The notes under the pieces were generated by a model, which was not told the DNA's origin, did not search any database, and was given only the letters and a program-made list of their open reading frames with translations. A stretch of 14,164 nt of DNA from Hadesarchaea archaeon DG-33 (GTDB lineage: Archaea; Hadarchaeota; Hadarchaeia; Hadarchaeales; Hadarchaeaceae), in the NCBI GenBank assembly GCA_001515185.1, contig LQHI01000057.1, positions 1 to 14,164 on the forward strand, written 5' to 3'. The translations under genes were made by a program, and so were the position numbers. Positions 6,960 through 13,180 of the stretch are shown here, piece after piece (position 1 is the first letter of the stretch; the number at the start of each line of letters is the position of its first letter).

Positions 6960-7913
6960 ATGGAAAGGGTGCTCATTACGGGTGTAGCTGGCTTCATTGG
7001 TAGTCAGCTGGCCGAACGGATTCACTCGAAGGGTCTTGAAGTAATAGGCATCGATAATTTTTCAACCGGCAACGCTGAAAATCTCTCAAACCTCGTCGAT
7101 AGCAGGCATTTCACTTTATTTAGGGGGGACATTCTAAAGTTGAAGGGTCTCTCAAAAGCGTTCAAAGATGTTGGCACCGTTTTTCACATGGCCGCCCAGT
7201 CCAGCGTCCCTAAATCGACAGAGGATCCGGTGCAGGATTTTGAGATAAATGTCCGTGGCACGCTCAACGTTTTAGAATGCGCCAGAAAGACTGATGTGAA
7301 AAAGGTGATATTTGCGAGTTCTTCCACGGTCTACGGTGAGGCTAGCGTTCTCCCAACTTCAGAGGAGCATCCATTTTTACCGATTTCGAATTACGGTGCC
7401 GGGAAAGCTGCTGCCGAGGCCTATTGTTCATCGTATTCTTCTTTATACGGGTTGAAGATCGCGAGCCTAAGATACTACAACATTTTCGGCCCAAGATCGA
7501 GGAAGGGGGTGATGTTTGACCTCCTACAAAAGCTCCAGAAAGACAATAAAAAGCTCGAAGTTCTCGGAACCGGGCGGGAGGCTAAAGATTATCTGCACAT
7601 AGACGATGCCGTCGATGCCACGCTTTTGGTAGCGGAACGGGGAAAACTCTCCGGCGAGGCGTACAACATCGGGTCAGGTAAGAGCTACAGCGTCAAGGAG
7701 CTCGTTGATAAGTTGCTTAAAATTTTAGGGTTGGCTGGCAAAACAAATCCATTTTACACGGGCTTCTCTTGGCTGGGTGATGTTCAAAAGACGCTCGCAG
7801 ACATTTCAAAGTTGAAGAAACTAGGGTTCAAACCTATGGTCGGGATCGATAAAGGAATGAAAACCTTCGTGGACTGGTATAGATCGAAATACGGGGAAAT
7901 TGCTGCAGGGTAA
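6960..7913 (+). CDS. NAD-dependent nucleotide-sugar epimerase/dehydratase (GalE-like extended SDR)
   Basis: This 317-residue extended SDR has GVAGFIG (8-14), Asp32 in IDNFSTG, the active-site SSSTVYGE segment (120-127), the catalytic pair Tyr145 and Lys149 in NYGAGK, RYYNIFGPR (171-179) and the C-terminal ADISKLKKLGFKP segment typical of UDP-glucose 4-epimerase and UDP-glucuronate decarboxylase relatives. It would use NAD to epimerise, or possibly decarboxylate, a UDP-sugar; the substrate is not readable. GGAGG at 6946-6950 supports ATG 6960 (nine bases) and also an adjacent in-frame TTG at 6957 (six bases); ATG is preferred. It is the third member of this family in the window and is flanked by divergent perA and a convergent GT4 gene whose stop lies only six bases away. 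Confidence 0.88.
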   Translation: MERVLITGVAGFIGSQLAERIHSKGLEVIGIDNFSTGNAENLSNLVDSRHFTLFRGDILKLKGLSKAFKDVGTVFHMAAQSSVPKSTEDPVQDFEINVRGTLNVLECARKTDVKKVIFASSSTVYGEASVLPTSEEHPFLPISNYGAGKAAAEAYCSSYSSLYGLKIASLRYYNIFGPRSRKGVMFDLLQKLQKDNKKLEVLGTGREAKDYLHIDDAVDATLLVAERGKLSGEAYNIGSGKSYSVKELVDKLLKILGLAGKTNPFYTGFSWLGDVQKTLADISKLKKLGFKPMVGIDKGMKTFVDWYRSKYGEIAAG

Positions 7914-7919
7914 AAAATT

Positions 7920-8861
7920 TCAACATAATTCTTTTATCAGTTGAGAAAACGATTTTTTAAAGCGTTTGGTGCTTTTCTCTTTTGTGTACTTCTCGGAGAA
8001 TCTTTTGCATTTTTCGACCAATCTTTTTTTGCCCTTGAAGTTGTAAATTTCAGTGATTTTATTAGCGATCGATTTCGGTTCATTTTTGGATACGATTAGC
8101 TTCCTGAGTTCCCCTTTAAAAAGCTCGCTTTGCCCGACCCCTTTGGAGATTATTGGAATCAAACCTGCATACATGGCTTCCCAGACAACTGTTGGACATG
8201 GATCGAAGTCAGCGGGATGAGTGTAGATCGAACATTCTTCAAAATAGGGCTTGAGGCTGGGGACCCTTCCCTCTACATGAACGTTAGGTTCCCTGGTTCG
8301 GACCTTTTTGTAGCAATCGCCGACCAAAAAAAGCTGAAAATCAGGTAGATACTTCATTGATTTTATCAAATATTCGTATCCTTTTTCCTTCACTTCATTC
8401 CCCACGAACAATATTTTCCTATTCAGTGTGCGCCTTCTAGGGCTGACTTTGTTTACCAGAAAGGGCCTAACCACGAAAACCGGCTTATCAACGTAACTTC
8501 TGATATCACGTTTTATCCTCTCAGAAACTGCGATAAAACCATCGACATATCCTAGGTACCTCCAGTAGAAGATTCTTCTTAGCACCCCGAGCCGCTCGCT
8601 CCAGAAACTGGTGTCGGCAATTATGGAAATTACCGTGCAATTAGGGTTTTTCTTCTTGTACTTTCTCGCGAACGGAGCGCAGTACAATGATTCTAGGAGC
8701 AGGAGGTCTGAGCCGCGGAGTTTTTCTAGGTCAAAAAAACCTATGCCCATAGGGGTCTCCACCACGCGGGAACTAACGGATTTTGCCCAAGCGAGGTGAG
8801 CCGGGTGTGGGCTGATGCCGCTCGCTGGGTACAGGAATGTGATATTCATAAGTTCGCCCAT
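7920..8861 (-). CDS. GT4-like glycosyltransferase (divergent)
   Basis: This 313-residue GT-B glycosyltransferase is shorter than the GT4 norm of about 350-400. Its N-terminal half is reduced (ITFLYPASGIS, then a LLLLESLYCAPF segment). The C-terminal donor domain is typical: KILFVGNEVKEKGYEYLIKS (149-168), FLVGDCY (178-184), HVEGRVP, then HPADFDPCPTVVWEAMYAGLIPII (215-238). The usual first Glu of E-x7-E is Asp220, paired with Glu228. Donor and acceptor are unknown. ATG 8861 has no ribosome site but TTTTTATC lies about 25 bases upstream, which would fit a leaderless message. ATG 8849 (MNITFLYP) is an alternative that matches where relatives begin. The gene stands alone on the minus strand, convergent with the epimerase at 6960-7913. 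Confidence 0.85.
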   Translation of the reverse strand: MGELMNITFLYPASGISPHPAHLAWAKSVSSRVVETPMGIGFFDLEKLRGSDLLLLESLYCAPFARKYKKKNPNCTVISIIADTSFWSERLGVLRRIFYWRYLGYVDGFIAVSERIKRDIRSYVDKPVFVVRPFLVNKVSPRRRTLNRKILFVGNEVKEKGYEYLIKSMKYLPDFQLFLVGDCYKKVRTREPNVHVEGRVPSLKPYFEECSIYTHPADFDPCPTVVWEAMYAGLIPIISKGVGQSELFKGELRKLIVSKNEPKSIANKITEIYNFKGKKRLVEKCKRFSEKYTKEKSTKRFKKSFSQLIKELC

Positions 8862-8917
8862 TTTTTTATAAAAGAGGGCCGATAAAAACTAAGGGGTATC
8901 AAAACAACATCTCGCAC

Positions 8918-8938
8918 AATCTTGGTTTATCCAAGGTT
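8918..8938. other. Short hairpin (8-bp stem, 5-base loop)
   Basis: AATCTTGG and CCAAGGTT pair around a TTTAT loop, with one G-T wobble. No T run follows on either strand, so it is not an obvious terminator. It lies about 57 bases upstream of the minus-strand GT4 start and could be a regulatory element, a decayed repeat or chance. Confidence 0.3.
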
Positions 8939-9046
8939 TCCAGCGGATGAAGTACTCTTTACATTCAGACTTCAGGATTCGTGTTGTGAGTGGTTATTTG
9001 GATTTTTCGCAACGGGTGCTTCGTTTAGAGTTATGAGGTGGCTGAT

Positions 9047-9124
9047 GTGAAGGTGTTGCGACAAATTTCAAAGAATATAGGGGCGCCGAGTTTTTTAAAG
9101 AAGGTGATAAAATTTTTTAGATAG
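9047..9124 (+). CDS. Possible 25-residue basic peptide ORF
   Basis: A GTG start at 9047 is preceded by a strong GAGGTG ribosome site (9035-9040) at six bases, the best-spaced such site in the spacer. The predicted peptide is basic and amphipathic (V-K-V-L-R-Q-I-S-K-N-I-G, then P-S-F-L-K-K-V-I-K-F-F-R) and stops at TAG 9122-9124. It resembles the N-terminal leader of a longer protein more than a finished product, so it could be the broken start of a deleted gene. It could also be a real small protein or leader peptide ahead of the methyltransferase, or chance. I know no homologue. Confidence 0.22.
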   Translation: MKVLRQISKNIGAPSFLKKVIKFFR

Positions 9125-9127
9125 ACA

Positions 9128-9135
9128 CTTTAATA
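9128..9135 (+). promoter_or_regulatory. TATA-like element upstream of methyltransferase
   Basis: CTTTAATA at 9128-9135 lies about 37 bases before ATG 9169. With archaeal spacing the transcript would start near 9158, giving a leader of about 10 bases that includes the weak AAAGG site at 9157-9161. It may be the promoter for the plus-strand series from 9169 to the right edge. Confidence 0.35.
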
Positions 9136-9168
9136 ACAGAATGTCACCAATTATGCAAAGGTTGTAGA

Positions 9169-9771
9169 ATGTATAAGAAGAAGATGGGGAAAGTAAGGCT
9201 TGTCGATAGGATAAAGCTCATCCAGCGTTACTGTAGGGGGAAAAAAGTTTTAGATGTGGGTTGCGTTGGACATACCGTTCCGCCGGACCACCCGCTCTGG
9301 CTCCACAAACGCGTCAATGAGGTCGCCGGCCAAGTTCTTGGTATAGATATAGAATCCGAAAAAGTTGAGGAGTTGCGTAAGCATGGATATAATGTTATCG
9401 TGGCTGACGCGCTTAACTGCGATTTGGGCAAGTTTGACGTTATAGTCGCCGGGCAGATAATAGAACACCTCGACAACCTAGGCATCTTTCTGGAGAACAT
9501 GAAAAAACACCTTTCAGATGACGGGATTTTGATAATTACAACGGATAACGCCCACGGTGCGATGTTTATAAAAGATTACTTGCTCAAACGCCCGAACATA
9601 AATCCGCAGCACTGCATGTTCTTCTCACGCGAGACGATCACCGAGCTCCTTAGTCGCCACGATTTTGAGATATTAGAGTTTTGCTATTATGACGATGCTT
9701 GGAAATGGTTTTTCAAGCTTTTCCCGCATTTTGCCTCCAATTTTATTGTTGTGTGTAGGAAAAAACAATGA
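9169..9771 (+). CDS. Class I SAM-dependent methyltransferase
   Basis: This 200-residue Rossmann-fold methyltransferase is of the UbiE/Methyltransf_11-23 type. Motif I KVLDVGC (26-32) binds SAM; GIDIESEKV (58-66) carries the acidic residue for the ribose; VADAL (78-82) binds near adenine; FDVIVAGQIIEHL (89-101) is the post-II segment; a LIITT strand follows at 121-125. The HPLWLHKRVNEVA stretch (41-53) is a recurring feature of methyltransferases in polysaccharide clusters, as I remember them. Given its neighbours it probably O- or N-methylates a sugar residue or caps a glycan chain, but the acceptor cannot be told from sequence. It is the first gene of the rightward series; the next gene begins 89 bases further on. 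Confidence 0.85.
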   Translation: MYKKKMGKVRLVDRIKLIQRYCRGKKVLDVGCVGHTVPPDHPLWLHKRVNEVAGQVLGIDIESEKVEELRKHGYNVIVADALNCDLGKFDVIVAGQIIEHLDNLGIFLENMKKHLSDDGILIITTDNAHGAMFIKDYLLKRPNINPQHCMFFSRETITELLSRHDFEILEFCYYDDAWKWFFKLFPHFASNFIVVCRKKQ

Positions 9772-9860
9772 AATTAAGATGGCATTTCGCTCTCGCTGAA
9801 GACATGGCGCATAGCATTAACTAAAAATCTAGAGCACCACAGTTAAAATGGGTGAATTCT

Positions 9861-11426
9861 ATGGACCAGACCTTGGATGTTATAGAGAGATGGTCTGAGG
9901 GGAGGATAAATTCTAAAAAGTTTAATAAAGTTTTTCAAGTAGACGGAATCCCAATCTGGTACTTACTGGAACCGCTGGTGAAATTTGCTTACCTCCCTAG
10001 ACCGTTTAGAAGCCTGCCTGAAATAGAAAAGAGCACAAAAACTGGCCGGGCCCCTCCCCCATTCGATAACCTCAGGTTCGTCGCTTTACGTAAGGGGTTA
10101 ACTATAAACGAAAATATTAAGCGTTGGATTTCTAAGTCTAACGAACAGGGAATGGGAAGGCTCGATAAAGCGGATGTCCTTTTTATCGCTTACACTAATC
10201 AGATTATTGAGACTGATTTGGGTACAGAGTTTCTCGGATTTGGTGATTTGGTTAATGATTTGAGAGGATGCGGAGTGAAACCTTTAGTTTTGATCTGCGA
10301 TCCATTTTCTGAAAACTCTCTTTTCAAGCTCAGGAGTTTTGACAATCTCCTTTACCCCTACATAAATTCAGATATTCTAAGAGAGAGCAGGGTCCGGTCT
10401 CGAAGTCTGGTTGAAGAATGGAGGAAACTCGATAAAGAAAAACTCTTCACGTTCCGAGGAAAAAACTACTGGGAGTTCATCAAAAATGAGATTAATTTTC
10501 TTTTCTCGACAGAGGTTCTGCTCACTTTGATAAAATATTATTTGACTTTTAAGGAAGTAATCAAAAAACACGAAATCAAATTGGTTTATCTAACTGGGCT
10601 GATCGGGTTCTATGAATCGTCTCTTTTAGCGGCCGCTTGTAAATTAGGTAAAAAAGTTGTTTACTCTCCACACGGGTACGGTGGATACGTCGTTCCTTTG
10701 CATATCAGGAGAAAATTGCTAAAAAACGTCATGTTCATCGCTTCTGGAGAGGAAGAAAAAAACAAATTGGTAAAATTAGGGGTAAAAGCAAGAAATGTTT
10801 TCGTGACCGGCTCACCTTTCTTCGACAAAATTGTAGAATACAAATCAAAAAAAGAAGAGGAAAAGGTAGGTAAAACTGTAACTCTTTTGCCCACAGCTCT
10901 AGTCGAATACAAATTTATCGGAAAAAATGAGTATTTTGAAAAGATTCGGAAGTACCTCACACAAATCAGCAAAGTGAAGAATGTGAAAAGAGTTGTGATT
11001 AAACTTCATCCAACTGAAAAATACAAATCGGAATATGAATCTGTAGTTAGATCGTTAAAACTTACGAACGTGGAAATTTTTCAGAACCCAGAAAAAGAAT
11101 TCTTGTATTCAGTTTTAAGGGATTCAGATCTATTGTTAAGCTTTGGATCGACCGCAGATATTGAGGGGCTGATGCTAAGCAAGGATGTTGTCGTCATCGA
11201 GGGATTTTTATCGAACAGGGAAGACCCCTATAAAAAGGCAGTTATGCAGGTGAAAAAAGACGATGACTTGACAAGCACAATCGACAAAGTCTTAAATGAT
11301 AAGAATGTGCGAAACGACCTAAAAATAAAGAGGGAAAAATACCTGAAAGAAGCATTCTACAAGGTGGACGGGAAGGCGCACGAAAGGGTGGCGGATTTGA
11401 TAGTTTCATTAATCAGAAAGGGGTGA
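9861..11426 (+). CDS. Large GT-B-type surface-polymer transferase (CDP-glycerol glycerophosphotransferase/capsule transferase-like)
   Basis: This 521-residue protein looks like a GT-B fold enzyme of the surface-polymer type that includes CDP-glycerol glycerophosphotransferases and Kps/sialyl capsule transferases. The first 210 residues have no recognisable motif. The rest carries VYLTGLIGFYESSLLAAA (242-259), YSPHGYGG (268-275), VTGSPFFDK (315-323), IKLHPTEKY (380-388) and LLLSFGSTADIEGLML (424-439), the donor-binding end. No signal peptide or membrane segment is evident. GGGTGA (9850-9855) five bases before ATG 9861 fixes the start; an in-frame GTG at 9852 overlaps that site. The gene is A+T-rich (about 63% A+T at 10861-10920), unlike the epimerase/GT2 pair at 1367-2946. 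Because nonulosonate synthesis genes follow, a CMP-nonulosonate transferase is a reasonable but unproved role. Confidence 0.7.
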   Translation: MDQTLDVIERWSEGRINSKKFNKVFQVDGIPIWYLLEPLVKFAYLPRPFRSLPEIEKSTKTGRAPPPFDNLRFVALRKGLTINENIKRWISKSNEQGMGRLDKADVLFIAYTNQIIETDLGTEFLGFGDLVNDLRGCGVKPLVLICDPFSENSLFKLRSFDNLLYPYINSDILRESRVRSRSLVEEWRKLDKEKLFTFRGKNYWEFIKNEINFLFSTEVLLTLIKYYLTFKEVIKKHEIKLVYLTGLIGFYESSLLAAACKLGKKVVYSPHGYGGYVVPLHIRRKLLKNVMFIASGEEEKNKLVKLGVKARNVFVTGSPFFDKIVEYKSKKEEEKVGKTVTLLPTALVEYKFIGKNEYFEKIRKYLTQISKVKNVKRVVIKLHPTEKYKSEYESVVRSLKLTNVEIFQNPEKEFLYSVLRDSDLLLSFGSTADIEGLMLSKDVVVIEGFLSNREDPYKKAVMQVKKDDDLTSTIDKVLNDKNVRNDLKIKREKYLKEAFYKVDGKAHERVADLIVSLIRKG

Positions 11427-11435
11427 AGTGAAACT

Positions 11436-12446
11436 ATGACCAAAGAAATCGACCCGTATGCTACCTATGGAGAGGTCAGAAGAACTCCAGACATAATGGA
11501 TTGGGAGAAAGCCAGAGGAAAAGAGTACTGGGGGTACCGCCGCAAGTGGGAAGAGTACCCTAAAAAAATGTACGCGGGCGATTTCCCTATTCACTTGGAC
11601 ATAGAGACGACCAACGCCTGCAATTTGAGGTGCCCGATGTGCCCCCGGACGGTCCAAGAGATTGAAAAGACGGGAAAGGTCGGTTTCATGGATTTCGGGT
11701 TATACAAGGCATTGATCGACCAGGGAGCTGAGAATGGACTGTGCTCCGTGAAGCTGAACTATCTCGGCGAACCCCTAATCCACCCCGATGTAGTTGAACA
11801 GGTGAGTTACGCCAAGGAAAAGGGAGTTATCGAGGTCATGTTCAACACAAATGCCGTCACCCTAACGGAGGATATGTCGCGCAAGCTTCTCGATGCCGGT
11901 CTGGACAGCATATTTTTCTCGGTCGATTCCCCCTATCCGGAAAAATACAACCAGATAAGAGTCGGGGCAGACTTCCACCGGGTTGTGGCCAACATCAAGA
12001 GGTTTGTTGAACTCAGGAACGAACTCGGCTACAAACACGTGCAGACGCGGGCCTCAATGGTCGTAATGGGGAACCCGAGGGAGGAACTTGAGGAGTACAA
12101 AAAATTTGGGTTCGGTGTGCTCGGGGTCGACCTAGTAGGGTACGGTGAACTCATCGATTATACAAAAGAAGAGGAGGGATATCCCAAATATTACAACCCA
12201 AACTTCGTCTGCGCTCAACTTTTCCAGCGAATGTTTATAATGTGGGATGGTCTCGTCACCCTATGCTGTGTCGATAACAAAAGGGAGTCAATTATGGGGA
12301 ACGCAAGGAAAGAAAAACTGAAAGACATCTGGAACAACGAGAAATACGAAAAAATTCGAAGTGTACATATCGCCGGCAGTTATTACGAGATCCCGATATG
12401 CAGTAAGTGTTACGTACCCGTTTCAGATCTTAAGAAAAAGGGGTAG
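11436..12446 (+). CDS. Radical SAM/SPASM domain enzyme
   Basis: This 336-residue protein binds two iron-sulphur clusters. The radical SAM motif is Cys62-x3-Cys66-x2-Cys69 in CNLRCPMC, followed by the GEP-type segment YLGEPLIHP (109-117) and FSVDSPYPEKYNQIR (161-175). The C-terminal SPASM/Twitch region has Cys259, Cys277/Cys278, GN at 288-289, KDIWNNEKYEKIR (296-308) and Cys322-x2-Cys325, enough for one auxiliary cluster. Related enzymes in glycan and nonulosonate loci have mostly unknown substrates; dehydrogenation, epimerisation or deoxygenation of a sugar or precursor are possible. GGGGTGA (11420-11426), which includes the stop of the preceding gene, is the ribosome site nine bases before ATG 11436. 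The cytidylyltransferase frame begins five bases after its stop, so these genes form a tight operon. Confidence 0.9.
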   Translation: MTKEIDPYATYGEVRRTPDIMDWEKARGKEYWGYRRKWEEYPKKMYAGDFPIHLDIETTNACNLRCPMCPRTVQEIEKTGKVGFMDFGLYKALIDQGAENGLCSVKLNYLGEPLIHPDVVEQVSYAKEKGVIEVMFNTNAVTLTEDMSRKLLDAGLDSIFFSVDSPYPEKYNQIRVGADFHRVVANIKRFVELRNELGYKHVQTRASMVVMGNPREELEEYKKFGFGVLGVDLVGYGELIDYTKEEEGYPKYYNPNFVCAQLFQRMFIMWDGLVTLCCVDNKRESIMGNARKEKLKDIWNNEKYEKIRSVHIAGSYYEIPICSKCYVPVSDLKKKG

Positions 12447-12454
12447 GTACCATT
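12438..12454 (+). promoter_or_regulatory. Ribosome site and ATT start deciding the neuA N-terminus
   Basis: AAGGGG at 12438-12443 overlaps the end of the radical SAM gene and stands eight bases before ATT 12452-12454. It is the only initiation signal that preserves the N-terminal CTP-binding motif of the cytidylyltransferase. An ATG here would need only the third base to be G instead of T. Confidence 0.5.
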
Positions 12455-13180
12455 CTAGCGGTCGGCATTATTCCTGCAAGAGGCGGATCTAAAGGAGTCC
12501 AGAAAAAAAACATCAGGCACCTCGGAGGAAAACCCCTAATCAGCTACACCATAGAGGCCGCGCTCAGCAGCAAGCTCGACCGCACCATAGTTTCAACTGA
12601 AGACAAAGAGATAGCGGCAATAGCGAGAAAATATGGTGCAGAAGTTCCGTTTTTGAGGCCCAAGCAGCTAGCGACGGACGAGGCGTCCTCGCTCTCCGTT
12701 CTCCTGCACGCCGTGCATTATCTTGAAAAGGAAGAGCGATATCATCCGGAAATCGTGGCGTTTCTTCAGCCGACATCGCCGTTTCGGACTCATGAACATA
12801 TAAACGCGGGGTTGAGGATGCTGCTGGCCTCCGATTTTGACTCAGTTATAGGAGTGTGCGAGGTCGAGTCGGGTTACCACCCATATTTTGTCTACGAAAG
12901 GGATGAAGAGGGAAATTTGAAAGAGCTTATCGGAGGCATGAACAAACCACTGCGCAGGCAAGAGTTACCAAAACTCTTCAGAATAAGCGATGGACTGATA
13001 ATCACGCGGAGGAGATATTTCGATAGGGTTAGTGAAAAATCGCCTTGTTTCAATCCTAAAAGCATGAAAGGTTTGATCATGGACAGGATCAGTTCTATTG
13101 GGATAGACGACGAGTTCGACTTTTTATTGGCGGAATTTGTAGTGAAATCAGGGTTGTTCAAGAGCGAGGTGGAAGTTTGA
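12452..13180 (+). CDS. neuA: CMP-nonulosonate cytidylyltransferase (NeuA/LegF/PseF-type)
   Basis: This enzyme of about 242 residues activates a nonulosonic (sialic, legionaminic or similar) acid with CTP to give the CMP-sugar. The N-terminal nucleotide-binding motif IIPARGGSKG (6-15) and KKNI (18-21) are intact, followed by LQPTSPFRT, RRQELP, an SDGLIITRRRYF segment and DDEFDFLLAE near the C-terminus. The frame has no ATG, GTG or TTG between its upstream stop (TAA 12431-12433) and the TTG at 12653, which would remove the whole motif. The only position fitting family length and spacing is ATT at 12452, with AAGGGG (12438-12443) and AGGT nearby as ribosome site. The gene is either ATT-initiated or has lost its ATG by a single base change or sequence error. 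It ends in a TTGA overlap with the NeuB-like gene. Confidence 0.88.
   Translation: MLAVGIIPARGGSKGVQKKNIRHLGGKPLISYTIEAALSSKLDRTIVSTEDKEIAAIARKYGAEVPFLRPKQLATDEASSLSVLLHAVHYLEKEERYHPEIVAFLQPTSPFRTHEHINAGLRMLLASDFDSVIGVCEVESGYHPYFVYERDEEGNLKELIGGMNKPLRRQELPKLFRISDGLIITRRRYFDRVSEKSPCFNPKSMKGLIMDRISSIGIDDEFDFLLAEFVVKSGLFKSEVEV

Larger units (their letters stand above)
8862..9168. other. 307-base spacer without a clear gene
   Basis: This stretch separates the minus-strand GT4 gene from the plus-strand methyltransferase. It contains a hairpin (8918-8938), a TATA-like element for the methyltransferase near 9128, a well-placed ribosome site with a 25-codon ORF (9047-9124), and a second short open frame. 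That frame is open from 8893 to the TGA at 9034-9036, with an ATG at 8947 but no convincing ribosome site. I recognise none of the encoded peptides; they may be remnants of a lost gene or chance. Confidence 0.4.

Noticed and set aside
12653..13180. Truncated neuA beginning at TTG 12653
   Set aside because: It would remove the IIPARGGSKG nucleotide-binding motif, which is intact and in frame upstream.
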